Positions 12,232 to 22,877 of a DNA stretch of 64,000 bases are shown one piece after another. Within the stretch, counting starts at the first letter, position 1. Every line of letters starts with the position of its first letter. Under the pieces are notes generated by a model, which saw nothing but the letters and a program-made list of their open reading frames with translations, did not search any database and was not told the origin of the DNA. Both the position numbers and the translations under genes were made by a program. Origin of the DNA: Notospermus geniculatus (Eukaryota; Nemertea; Pilidiophora; Heteronemertea; Lineidae); contig NMRB01000475.1 of NCBI GenBank assembly GCA_002633025.1, positions 136,420-200,419 on the forward strand, given 5' to 3'.

Positions 12232-12716
12232 NNNNNNNNNNNNNNNNNNNNNNNNNNNNNNNNNNNNNNNNNNNNNNNNNNNNNNNNNNNNNNNNNNNNN
12301 NNNNNNNNNNNNNNNNNNNNNNNNNNNNNNNNNNNNNNNNNNNNNNNNNNNNNNNNNNNNNNNNNNNNNNNNNNNNNNNNNNNNNNNNNNNNNNNNNNNN
12401 NNNNNNNNNNNNNNNNNNNNNNNNNNNNNNNNNNNNNNNNNNNNNNNNNNNNNNNNNNNNNNNNNNNNNNNNNNNNNNNNNNNNNNNNNNNNNNNNNNNN
12501 NNNNNNNNNNNNNNNNNNNNNNNNNNNNNNNNNNNNNNNNNNNNNNNNNNNNNNNNNNNNNNNNNNNNNNNNNNNNNNNNNNNNNNNNNNNNNNNNNNNN
12601 NNNNNNNNNNNNNNNNNNNNNNNNNNNNNNNNNNNNNNNNNNNNNNNNNNNNNNNNNNNNNNNNNNNNNNNNNNNNNNNNNNNNNNNNNNNNNNNNNNNN
12701 NNNNNNNNNNNNNNNN
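12232..12716. other. Assembly gap (485 N)
   Basis: Unresolved bases within the repeat block; reading frames drawn through it are meaningless. Confidence 0.99.
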
Positions 12717-12920
12717 TTAAAGCTGACGTGAACGAACGAAAAGCCCCCATGCGACGAGCAAGAGAATTACAAACGCCCTGCAAACGCCTCAAACGAAGGC
12801 TCAGAACATGATAGACCCCACGAGGCCAGGAGGGCGCCACCTTATTTGTCTTCAGGCAACAGAGCTGTCAACATCTCCGGATACCTCTTACACTACTCAA
12901 AGAAAAAAAAGTTGTCATTT

Positions 12921-12990
12921 AGACGGGATTCGAACCGTCGATCTTTTGATGTGTAATCCACCGCTCTGACCACTCGGCCAACGAGCCAGC
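12921..12990 (-). repeat. tRNA-like unit 1 (pseudo-tRNA/SINE head)
   Basis: On the minus strand GTTGGCCGAGTGG (A box region) and GGTTCGAATCCC (B box) are spaced like a tRNA, but acceptor and anticodon stems do not pair well. A T-run followed by CTTT comes soon after, as expected for a Pol III terminator. Confidence 0.6.
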
Positions 12991-13084
12991 TGACAGAGAC
13001 ATGATTTGTGTTTGTCATGGACGTAGGCCTTCGACTTACGTAATAATACTACGAATAAAAGAAAATATGCGAAGTGTTCCAACA

Positions 13085-13155
13085 AGTTCGTTGGCCGAAT
13101 GGGGAACACGGTGGAACAGAGATAACAAGGCGCGGGTTCGATTCCCTGCTGGGTC
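13085..13155 (+). repeat. tRNA-like unit 2 (pseudo-tRNA/SINE head)
   Basis: GTTGGCCGAATGG and GGTTCGATTCCC provide A and B boxes; the cloverleaf is poor. It is followed by CAAACTTTTTTCTTTC, a Pol III-type T-run. It sits in the opposite arm of the inverted repeat from unit 1 and in the opposite orientation. Confidence 0.6.
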
Positions 13156-13565
13156 AAACTTTTTTCTTTCAAAAAAAGTGTTCAGCAGGAGCTCCCCAGA
13201 GGATGTTGACACCTTGACAGCTCAGAGACAAATAAGGTGGCGCCCTCTTGGCCTCGTGGTGTCTATCATGTCCTGAGCCTTCGTTTGAGGTGTTTGCAGG
13301 GCGTTTGCAATTCTCTTGCTCGTCGCATGGGGGCTTTTCGTTCGTTCACGTCAGCTTTAATTGATTTTTCAGCCCTGGTAGGGGCCACTTTGTAAAATCC
13401 ACAAAAGTTCCCTTCCGCTCTGTAACTTCGGAACGACTGAAAATTTTGGGTTGATATTTGGTGGAGGGATGTATCATGGGCCAACGGTGTGTTGCGTCAA
13501 AGAATCGACCAAATCTGATTTTCCACTTTGCCACCAGGGGGCCAGAAAGCCGAATCACATAATCT

Positions 13566-14378
13566 GTGATTGTGCCATTAATACTGAACGGAATCTTCAA
13601 AATACATGCCCGTCGGACTTGCACCCGGGGCGACGGGGGACGTTCAATGCTGTGCTTGTCTCAGTTTCTTATTGAAATCCGTTCATCAGCTTCAGTTTAA
13701 ATCTCCGTCAAACGTGTGCGTCACAAGTTTCATGTCGCTCAATAGCTGCCTACGACGAATTTAGAAGAAAACGGCAGGCAGTTTCAGTCCAGCTGTCCTG
13801 CGTCCCATCTTTGTTGATTTACCTTGAAATGTGACTGTACCGATTGTGTAACCCAAAGTTGACATTCTTTCCACGTATTTAAGAAAATACTGAGTTTTTC
13901 ATATTTTTTTCTGCTTTAAAATGAAACTGGCGAAATTGCAGAACCCCAGTTGGCGGGTATTTCGGTTGCGCGGCGCTTGATTTTTGCCTTTGGCACGGGT
14001 GCCAACTTGCGACGGCTGATACTCGGGTTATGTGTCAATCAATTTAATTTAGTTTTATACAGTGCCTCCGATACAGGTGATACTGCAATCGTATCGCGTT
14101 ATTCAAAAGAATAACCATCATATTTAGAAGAAACCTCAGATAATTCGCAAACTGGCGAAATTTTAGGCCCCCCTCTGGGTGATCAACGTCAAAATTTCGA
14201 CGTCATACCGCTGGCGAAATTTCAGGTCGGGACGTTACTCGATACGGAGTTTTTACAAGTTTGTTACGAAACTGAGAAATCGCATTATATCGATATAAAG
14301 AACAGTCATTTCAACGTGTAGAAATGCAGTTATGCAATGTATAGTTCACAAGGAGGTCCGCAGGTGTGCGCCCTTGGC
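13566..14378. other. Gene-free stretch
   Basis: No exon with splice support or family motif was found. CTGGCGAAATTT-type words recur (13925-14230), suggesting old repeat sequence. Confidence 0.5.
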
Positions 14379-14382
14379 TTAA

Positions 14383-14605
14383 AGGGGCACAGTATTCCTT
14401 CCCTATCCTGCGAGACCTCTATTGACAATATTGTTGAGCAACCACTTCTCAACCTCGCCCCATGTACAGTAACTCACGTATGCCTTGCATTGTAATCATA
14501 CATTCTCCAACACTGGGGCGGAAGGCAAGACTGCGGTATTGAAGAATGAGGCAATCACCGCCGGTGGCGCCGGCTATCGAGAAAAAGTGACAATATCGTG
14601 GTCCT
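14383..14605. repeat. Family B MITE, copy 1 (TTAA target)
   Basis: Ends AGGGGCACAGTATT and AATATCGTGGTCCT are flanked by TTAA (14379-14382, 14606-14609). Related copies lie at 31705-31908 and about 45773-45986. Inside is a conserved CCGGCGGTGATTGCC-like block and CTCGATAGCCGGCGCC. Confidence 0.8.
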
Positions 14606-15297
14606 TTAATCGCAGGTGCTGCATGAAAGATGATCCCGAACAAACGAGAGCTGAATTCAAATAAAGTGTTAATAGCCGTGGTTACACTACATAAAACCCC
14701 CGGGTTTTATGTTGATGAGGGGTTCTATGGAGATGACCGAGCAGTCCTTCCAACAGACTCTATCACTCCAAAAGAGTGCAGCACCTTACGGGGTAGCGTC
14801 ATGACGTGCCGCACGTCATTTCTGAATGTCATGACACGACTCGAAAAAAAATTCCAGTTGTTTCAGCGATCATGAAGTCGTGAGACAACCTGATTTTTTT
14901 TCGTCTCACCTCAAGACATCATGCAATGACGAACGGGAGGCTGACCCCGTAATGTGCTGCGCTCATTTGGAGTGATATCGTCTATTCTTATGTGGGACAG
15001 ATATACTGTACCTACCAAGAAATGTCAACAGCAATTGTATATCTTTTTGTGCAACCTTATTCACTGTTTGACCTGCTTGGCTCCCCTACTAATACCATGT
15101 GACCTTTCGGAATTCTCGGCATCCCTCACATGGTGTTGGCGTAAGCCCATTTCAATGTCGGTGTTGGGTGTTCACCCTAAGTGATTACTCTCGTTTCGAA
15201 GTGTGACGTCATCATTCATTTTCTCGACTCGGACGCACGCGTTTTGCCCTGCTCCTGGATATTCTCTATTTCCCGATTTCTTTTGAGTTTCCTTCGA

Positions 15298-15348
15298 TGA
15301 AAATTTCACTTCGGGCTTGTTGGCTCTTCCCTCTGTTGCTACAGGTAT
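15298..15348 (+). other. Possible signal-peptide first exon
   Basis: ATG at 15298 opens a frame reading MKISLRACWLFPLLLQ and runs directly into a donor (CTACAG|gtatga). It could be the first exon of the gene whose last exons are at 16524-16835, but the phases do not agree (phase 0 here, phase 1 needed), so an intervening exon or no link at all must be assumed. Confidence 0.25.
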
Positions 15349-15584
15349 GAATTTTTTATGTATCGGGTAGCCATTTTCTCGGATTTCCCGGCTTCTGTTT
15401 TAGGTTTCGTTCGCCTGTACTGTAGAAGTAGGTGCATAGCTCGGCCGCTGGTCAGGCTCTTAGATTTAGGTATTTGAATAGCTATTGTTAGATGCAGTCT
15501 TATTTCGTATTGTATTTATAGCAAGCTTAGGATTGGAATTTCCATTAATTCGAAGTAAATAAGCATGGTAGAAGTGTAAAGAAA

Positions 15585-15850
15585 TTGAGGGAAACCAAAA
15601 GAAAGGGAAAGGAAGGATAATAAAAGAAAAGAACAAAACTTGAAAAAGGAAGGAAAATAAAATAAGAATATGAGTACTGAAAGGAAAACAGTTGAAAGAA
15701 AAGGGAGAGAGAATAAAAAAGGGGGAAAAGAAAAAAAGGAAAACGGAGCAGGGAAAAGGAAGAGAGGAAATAATGATTAGGGAGGATCTAATCAGGGAAA
15801 GGAGATAAATTGTAAGAAACGAGAAGAAGAGGGGAAAGAAGGGAATTAAA
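15585..15850. repeat. Long purine-rich tract on the plus strand
   Basis: About 265 bp are almost entirely A and G (for example GGGAAAGGAAGGATAATAAA), with scattered T. The complementary strand therefore shows a spurious Ser/Phe/Leu-rich ORF. Such asymmetric tracts can form triplex DNA. Confidence 0.85.
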
Positions 15851-16157
15851 TGTGGCAACGGGAGGTCAGGTGCAGTAGAACTGAACTGAGCTGAGTCACA
15901 TGTACTCATTGAAGTTTACATAATCTTAAATACACCGCGGCTACGATGCGTGAAATAACACACCGTGAAGGAATGACGGATAAGCCTCGCGGAAAGCGGG
16001 TGTGATCAGTTTCTAAAGTAGTGAGTTACCATTGTAAGCCGCGTTACGTAGGGGCATAATCGTTGGCTGGTTACGTGTTAGTTCCCTTCATAAGCCTTGT
16101 GCGGCACGTTCAGTTTTCATTCTCGCTGTGGTTCGGCCTGTTGAGCGACCAAGAGAG

Positions 16158-16312
16158 CTAAAGGCGGTGACAGACTAGCGCGTAAGCAGCGCGACGGGAA
16201 GCGTTCAACCAATCAGTGAGGCGGTAACACGGACCGAAACAGCTACCGAAGGATCAGATTGGTGGAACGCCTGCAGGACGCGCCGCGTACGCGCTAGTCT
16301 GTCACCGGCTTT
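16158..16312. repeat. Small MITE with CACCG...GTCTGTCACC-type ends
   Basis: Inverted ends TAAAGGCGGTGACAGACTAG and CTAGTCTGTCACCGGCTTTA enclose about 155 bp with GC-rich GCGCG motifs. No coding. Confidence 0.8.
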
Positions 16313-16523
16313 AGAGGTGAGTTGTGATTTCGCCGCGTTTTTCTAACCCCACCAACGTAGGGACGTTGAGGATAGGTTCTTGGAAGTTATCTAGGCATAG
16401 GAGGGGCAAACCCCGTATAATTGTAGCCACCTGCTTCCCAGTACAGGCGATAATCAGAAATGCATCAAAGGAGTAGAGTTTGTTTGCGATTTCGGAGTTG
16501 TAAGATATTCCCATGTTTTTCAG

Positions 16524-16835
16524 ATGGTATTACCGCCGGTTCTAAAGAGGTAGTGCGGAATTTAATCCCGGTGCTGACATCCTTCAAAGCATGCGTTTCC
16601 GCGCCAAAGGAATATGCCAGGTAAATTAACGGATTTTAACCGTTTATGTATTCGCTGTATGACACTTGGTAAATGTAGGCTAGATTAAACTTCGGCGTTA
16701 TCCCATTTCAGATTTAAGTCGGAGGATCCCTTGTCGGACATCACAGAGGAAGAGTTGATAGAGGCGTACAAACTGCTAACCGGGAAGGAACGACAGGAGG
16801 TGATGTCGTTGGCAGACAGAGAGGACAACTTTTAA
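16524..16835 (+). CDS. 3' exons of an unrecognised gene
   Basis: Two exons fit together in phase: 16524-16620 (after a CAG acceptor; reads GITAGSKEVVRNLIPVLTSF) and 16712-16835 (after TCCCATTTCAG; reads FKSEDPLSDITEEELIEAYK to a TAA). The join splits AG|A. The encoded tail is helical and charged, with no domain I can name. Upstream exons were not found with confidence. It ends about 300 bp before the left end of the 17.1-22.6 kb element. Confidence 0.5.
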
Positions 16836-17311
16836 TGAGCCGAAAAAATCTCTTCTTCTCTTGCTGTTGGATGATATGGCAAGGGTGGCAGCAGCAGAAA
16901 AGGACAAATCCGTAGCAACTTATGACGAATTGTATAGACAGGCTAAGATACTTCATAGTATCAAGTTCTCCACATGCAATGTCGTCACACGAAATTTCTC
17001 CTGCACACAAATCGTTAATGACTGTGCTACAGCATGACTTGTCCTCGATATTTTCATCCATTGTGTTTATATTATCATAAAATAATTTCACGCAATCAAG
17101 CTGCGGAACACAACAGGGTAGATGAAAATGGTTAAAGAGGAACGGACTGGCTGAGGCTAAAACTGTATGCCCTTCGCCTATTTTTGTTCGTATCCATCAT
17201 ATATCCACGTCAGACAATGCTTTCGGATGAAAAAATCGTCGAAATCGCATTTATTTGCATTTTATTAAGAGATCACCTAAGAAAATCATAAACCGCGCGC
17301 CGCCTGGGCTG

Positions 17312-17319
17312 TGACGTCA
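17312..17319. promoter_or_regulatory. Full CRE palindrome upstream of P2X7-tail gene
   Basis: TGACGTCA lies about 50 bp before the ATG at 17368 in GC-rich, probably promoter, sequence. CREB/ATF-type factors bind this 8-mer. Confidence 0.5.
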
Positions 17320-17367
17320 TTCCTAGAACGGTGCTCAATCTGCTGGCCTGGGCAGAAGTAAACAAAT

Positions 17368-18491
17368 ATGGCGGCCGTGTATTCAGAAAGCAGCGAAGAG
17401 GAAAGAGGACAGCGATTTTGACGAGGATCCTCGATATTTAGTGGATTATGGTGAATCTGATGCTATAGAAGAGACTTTGGACCAAGCTGAACCATCTCAA
17501 TTTGGCCCTTACATGTTCGAGCCGTTAGTAGAGGCCGTCGAAATAGACGAAGTTGCCGACGAAGAGGATCCGGCAGACCAAAGATGGCGACTGGAACCCC
17601 AACGTTTGCGCGACTGGTACGTCAGAAAAAACAATGTTTCGGGGGCTGCTTTTATGGTTTGGTGTTGATATTGTATTTTGGTACGTCTGCCTCGGCGTAC
17701 TAGAGGGAGGGACAGCCATTTGATCATTCATGGTGTGGTTGGTCATGTCAGTTGTGAAGTCAGTCTTTTGCTTTTTCGACGTTTCCAATTCTTGTTCAAT
17801 GCAAGACAAGAGCTGTCGTCATGGTCGTGACTGACTTGCCCACAAAAACTAGGCCTACTACAGTTTACTGCAACATGACCATTATTCATGGTTGGTCATG
17901 ACAAAAAATAAGACAGAAAATAGATGGTGAAGATCAGATTATTATTTAGCTCTAGATCCTATATGCCCACTATTTACAAACGGTATACAAGTTGACTTGA
18001 CTTGACAATACAGTGGTATCTACATGCAGTTACAAGTGTGTTATCTTATTTACAGGTGTTCCTGTGGAAATTGCCAAGTATTGCCAACAGTAAGAGAATG
18101 CTGCTGTTGTATGGAAGCAGACCAAGTCGTCAACAAAATTGAAGAACTTGACGAGGCATTCGGTAAAGTGAACTGCATTGTTGAGCATCCTGGATTCAAT
18201 GATGTTTGTCTGAGTCCATGGGCACTGCAAACGGCGTGGCTATTCTACAAACAACATTATGGAAATAAGGCGTTCGAAGGACCTAATGATGAAAAATACC
18301 GACACACAGCATATCGGCAACTTGTCAGATGGTTGTGGGGATATGTTGGACGCCATCATCGTATAATCCTGCAATCTTGTGCTGTGTCGTGCATTCGTGC
18401 TCGATTTCCACCACCTGGCGAAGATGAGGAACTGTTCATTTTCAAGGGATTCAGACCAGCAGCTTGTAATCACGTGCCTCCACTTCATTGA
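17368..18491 (+). CDS. Stand-alone P2X7 C-terminal (ballast) domain protein
   Basis: Exon 1 (17368-17616) and exon 2 (18056-18491) join in phase (TG|G, Trp). Exon 2 shows the zinc-binding ballast signature of P2X7 receptor tails: CSCGNCQVLPT, ECCCC, HPGFNDVCLSPWALQTAW, then KYRHTAYRQLVRWLWGYVGR and LQSCAVSCIRARFP. No P2X channel domain or membrane segment is present. Exon 1 encodes an acidic leader (DSDFDEDPRYLVDYGES) in a frame offset by one from the only upstream ATG (MAAVYSESSEEE), so either the start is frameshifted near 17401 or translation starts elsewhere. Many invertebrates carry such stand-alone copies; their job is unknown. Its stop is 17 bp from that of the convergent THAP gene. 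Confidence 0.85.
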
Positions 18492-18508
18492 ATGGATTGT
18501 TGCTACTG

Positions 18509-21500
18509 CTAATCATGGTTGACGAATCTGGATCTGAAGTTCCTAACTGCTTCTTGTACATCAGGCTTTTCAAATGTTGAGCACAGTGGTGGAGGCTCTA
18601 CATGTCTCCCATTCAATTCTGTATTTTTCGGTGCGTGCACAAGTTCCATGAGATTTTTGAAGCAGTCCGTTGCATAGCCTGGAAGTAAACCATATCACTG
18701 CTGCGTTATCTGTGATAACAGACATTTTGTGCCTCATTGCGACAAGTCATGACTTAACAATAATACTGCTGATGTTTATATAGAATACCGTAGATGTTCA
18801 CAACACTACTGCTGACATATATGTTCATAAAACTATTATTTACTTTGTCCTTGATAATACACTGCTGACATTTGAAATCAGAATTCAAATTCGTGTTTGT
18901 TTTTTATATTTAGTATTGGTGTCCCTCATCAATACTAATTTCAAGAAATGACTACCACTACATGTACTAACCATAAGTTGCAGAAACTAAGATTCTCTTG
19001 ACAACATATCCCCCGGTCTTGTATTTCGGAAAGTCTATTCTGTGGCGATTTGCTCCATCACTGGTGACTGCTTGTGCCCGACCAGCGTTCTCATTGTAAT
19101 GGAGAGCTGCAAGGTATAACCTGGGAAAAGAAAAGAAGGGATACAATGCAGTTACCCTGTCTCCAATGAAAAGGAAACAAGACTTTGTATGTATGCAGGA
19201 TAAACACCGAGTTTTCTAAATGAACCATTTTGATTGATGCGTTAACCTCACCTGCTTATCATTCCACTGTGCGAGAACTTGATCATTTTTGGCGCGAAGT
19301 GGTTTAGAACACTGTGGTATGATTCTACGCCACTAGTCTGTCCATGGGAAGACATTTTGCCGATGTCGTTGACAAGCATGGTCCTGGTCAACAAATCAAC
19401 CAAGTCATCGCAAGCCCGAGTTCCTGAAATACATATAAATTGGGGGTTGCAGTTTTTAACAGTGATTTTGGTGATAACGATAGAAAATCATTAACCACCT
19501 TTTCAGTATCTCTCAATATCAATCAATACAGTAATTACTAGTACATACCAAATTTTACCAATTCAAATGAGGAACACTCACCTTCTTTTAGCCATTTCCG
19601 TTCAACGTCAAGTGGGCCATGGACACAGTTATCGTGTTTTCCCTGTATGTGTTCCACACAAGCCAACCACTTCTTCTTGATAGCTTCAGAGTCACCCTCG
19701 GGGGAGGACATCACGCACCAATAGAGGTGGTATTTGATGCTTCTGATCCACTCCCTGATCGGTGCGCATGCCTTCTTCTTTGCCAATGTCTCCATGTTCT
19801 TGCACAGACCTGGTGATAATGTACAAGGAATTAATGAGTTACATTCATCTGAGCAAGATGTGAATGTGTGCATTGGTGATGTGTTACTGTTACTGTAATG
19901 GTCATCTCAGACCAACATGAAATGGGATCACTGCTTACCTTTTACAACATGCAATCAAAGAAGTGGGGCACTTTCCAATTTTCGCGAATCCACTTTGCAA
20001 CTTGTCGATGTCTGTCCGTGATGACTGCCTTGACATTTAATGTGTTAAATAAGGAAGTACTCCTCTTTAGACCCTCGAGCTCCATATGGTAACTACTTTG
20101 TACCTCATTGCTCTGAAAGAAACAAACATAATGTAATGCACACAGTGAGCAGTGTGAACAACACCAGTAAACATTATTGGCACAACTGATCTGTGTTCAT
20201 CATGTAGGCCTACCTGGTATAACAAAATATCTAAATGGGACATTATCATGAATCTTTTGAAGCTCACCTGCACCAATTCCACTGACAGAAGTTTGTTGAC
20301 ATCCAGTTCCATAAGGACATAACTGCCAAATTTGGCAGAGTGTCCCATGGAATCACACCGCCCATCACCTCCAAGCACCAGTTCCTTGTCCTTGAGAGAT
20401 GAAAGGGTGGCGGACTGGTGTTGTGTCCATGTCTTCTCCACTGCTGCATGCAGATATTTCAGCTGATGGCGGTAGAATGTCCTAGCGACATAACACTGTA
20501 TGTTCAGGAAGCTGGAATGAGAAAAGTGTCAGTAAGTGTCTATCTATCACCACCATATCTGCCTACAAAATGGCCGTGACACCAAACATTCCTCAAAATA
20601 ATTAAGCATTCTCACCTGAACAATCGAATAACCTTGCTTGCTATCGATCCAGAGAAGAAAATGGCACCACTCAGCAGGATATTGAGGACAGGCATCACCC
20701 CAACTTTAGGTTGGCTATCCCAATGAAAAACTTTGCCACATCGCTCATTGGTGCACTCAGCTTTCAGGGTCAACATGGTCCCACAAACACGCTTGCTTGT
20801 CTTCGTAGGTTTATTACACCAACGACAAATGTCCACTAATTTCAGAAGTGCCGATTCAAGCACAACGTACTTCGGCTCATCAAGTGGAGCAGCATCTTCA
20901 TTGCTGAAGGGAAAGAGAATGAATTTAGATTAAAATAAAAAATATTGATATTTCTTGTGATGAAATTGCCTGAAATCAACAAATTATGATCACATGCACG
21001 CAGTCAACTCACTTGATTATTTCATCAAATACAATATGACTAGAATAGTCCTCTTCGTCAGACTCCCCGATGTCGACATCCTCCTCAGGAAGATAGTCGT
21101 GGTCATGTGGATCATTGAGGGCTCCATCGTCATCCATACTGCAGTAATCATTATCATCACTTTCAGGGTCATCCTCATAAATGGTTCGCCTTGCCTTCTT
21201 TCGTGCTGGTGGATCTCGATCCGTTAATAAAATCGAGCACTGAACACCACGTGACCTGTAACTGTAGCGGGGCCTTATTCTCCGTGGCGTTTGGATACCT
21301 GAAATGAAATCAATTGATTCAATTGCTTGGCATAATGAATTGAAAAAAAATTGCAGCCCATACATTACAAGAAAATGCATGAGATGACTCATACCTGTTG
21401 ACTTCACATGAGGCCTTCTTTCATTTTGAGCTAATAGTGAAGGCTCATCAACCATGTCACTGTCAGGTGTTGGTGTTGCAAGAGTGTCATCATTTCCTGG

Positions 21501-22319
21501 CTGCTTGCTTGCTTCCGCTGATAACGCATCAGCAATCAGACGAAGATTCTCCCGCTTCTTATATGCACTTCTAGGTCTTCTTGGGGTAGGCCCACCAGCA
21601 TCATTGCGATTGAGGCCTAAAACATCAGTACCGGTAGGCCTACCGGTATCGGCAACGCTTGGCGATGGTGTGCATGGTGTTGGTGGTACCGGTGTTTTCG
21701 TTTTAGCAGCAGGTGCCTCTGGCAAATGTATCGTTGGAACTGCCGATTCCTTTCGCATCAACCTGAAATGGCAAAAATAGCGTTGAGTGAGCACTCCATT
21801 GACAGAACTTAGGCCTAATGCCAGTGCAATTTGCTGGCCTACCATGGTACTGGTAGGCCCACACATATGCACATGTAGGCCTAGCCTAGGCCATGTAGGC
21901 TACATACATGTGCACTGCGAATAGCTAGCCTATGAATGATGAATGCACTCGATGATGCACATGCACACAGAGCCATGTCCAGGCAGTACAGTAGCTATGC
22001 AGTCTGCTGAGAAAACACGTTTATTCACGATCGGCCTAGCCTAATTTGCTAAGAAAACACCGTACCTTTTTGAAAATCCAGCGGTGTACTGTTGCAGATT
22101 TAGGATACAGTCATCCGTAAAATGCTTAGAACACAAAACACTTGTTTTCGACGGCTCCCATTTATCCCTTTTGGCCTTCACAAAGAGCGTCCACTTTCGT
22201 CGAAGTTCCACAACTTCCTTTCTTTCTTCATCGTTTAAACCTTCTTTCCACGGATTCGGGAATTCAAACAAATACCTGTCTTGTTGGCTGCAGTTTGCAG
22301 CCACACAACGTCGTGGCAT
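18509..22319 (-). CDS. THAP-domain plus transposase-like protein (Kolobok-like), ten exons, one frameshift
   Basis: Exons in order: 22066-22319, 21395-21762, 21013-21298, 20616-20903, 20268-20511, 19940-20112, 19582-19809, 19252-19423, 18972-19120, 18509-18678. Phases agree at every junction provided one missing base in exon 6 is allowed for. Exon 1 is a THAP zinc finger: MPRRCVAANC, then RKWTLFVK, LCSKHFTDDC. Exons 2-3 are a Pro/Ser-rich and then acidic linker (DDPESDDNDYCSMDDDG). Exons 4-9 carry CRWC, CTNERCGKVFHWDSQP, LGGDGRCDSMGHSAKFGSY, AVITDRHRQVAKW and QTSGVESYH, consistent with an acidic catalytic triad (Asp, Asp, Glu), followed by the family tail PPPLCSTFEKPDVQEA. In exon 6 the usual D-W-H motif is broken by a 1-base loss near 19955. 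Ten introns are many for a transposase, so domestication is an alternative. Confidence 0.8.
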
Positions 22320-22440
22320 CACGCAGAAATAATCGTCGAAAAGCAAAATATCCCGTAGAATCTTTCATCACTCGAGAACGCGATGTGTACACTGTGTATG
22401 TGTTATGGCTGATCTGGCATTCTGATTGTTGTTCTCGGAT

Positions 22441-22448
22441 TGACGTCA
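22441..22448. promoter_or_regulatory. Full CRE palindrome upstream of THAP gene
   Basis: TGACGTCA lies about 120 bp upstream of the THAP gene ATG (22319, minus strand). It mirrors the CRE in front of the partner gene at 17312. Confidence 0.5.
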
Positions 22449-22734
22449 TCAAACGGCGCGAAATTTAAAAAGCGTTTTCGCGGTGCGAATTTTTAATGGG
22501 GTATTGCATAATGACGGCAGGGTTGAAAGTAAAACTTTTATGGAATTTATTCATCTTGCATAATTACAAAATGGTTCCATTCACTAAATGGCAAAATATA
22601 AGCCTGTCGGTTCACCTTTAACCTGCATCCCACCAGTAGGCCTACATTTGGCTCGACCAACAGCCACTCCTAATTGACCAGGTCGTTTTATTTGATGCCG
22701 ACATTCAATCTTAACATAGGGCAGAGTCATCCCC

Positions 22735-22877
22735 TGGGACCTTATTCCCAAAGCTCCCGTTCTTTAAGGATAGGCACATCCTTTGTCGGGCTGATAGTGA
22801 ACGATAGGTTGTCCGCAAAAGGACAATAGTTTGCGCACTCCCGTAAGTTACGGGAGCTTCGTGAATAAGGTCCCTGG
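22735..22877. repeat. Family C MITE, copy 1
   Basis: Ends GGGACCTTATTC and GAATAAGGTCCC enclose about 140 bp with TGTCGGGCTGATAGTGAACG and GGACAATAGTTTG. Copies 2 and 3 are at 48567-48712 and 57862-58018. Ends of the form CAGGGACC suggest a hAT-like parent, but no target duplication was confirmed. Confidence 0.85.

Larger units (their letters stand above)
12075..13565. repeat. Complex repeat: direct copies plus a large inverted pair around a gap
   Basis: Block B (cccttccgctctataact...accagggggcc) occurs at 12075-12231 and again, in the same orientation, at 13408-13560. Arm A occurs inverted at 12717-12880 and 13195-13362, with near-identical sequence (TTAAAGCTGACGTGAACG at the outer ends). 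Each arm carries a tRNA-like unit towards the centre. The short minus-strand frame through arm A (KAPMRRARELQTPCK) is the same in both copies but looks like repeat rather than gene. The 485-N gap lies inside. Confidence 0.75.
17136..22617. mobile_element. Candidate two-gene Kolobok-type transposon (TTAA target), 5.5 kb
   Basis: TTAA occurs at 17132-17135 and 22618-22621. Reading inward, the left end is AGAGGAACGGACTGGCTGA and the right end (complement) AGGTGAACCGACAGGCTTA: 14 of 19 positions agree. Between them two convergent genes end 17 bp apart: a P2X7 C-terminal-domain protein and a THAP plus transposase-like protein. Kolobok elements are known for TTAA targets and THAP domains. That the P2X7-tail gene belongs to the mobile unit is my inference from the enclosing ends. 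Each gene has one apparent frameshift, so this copy looks decayed. The ends were found by eye, so chance similarity is possible. Confidence 0.5.

Noticed and set aside
12121-12840. ORFs of 197-239 residues through the N gap
   Set aside because: Most of their length is unknown bases.
15466-15909. 147-residue Ser/Phe/Leu-rich ORF on the minus strand
   Set aside because: It is the complement of a purine tract; low complexity, no motif.
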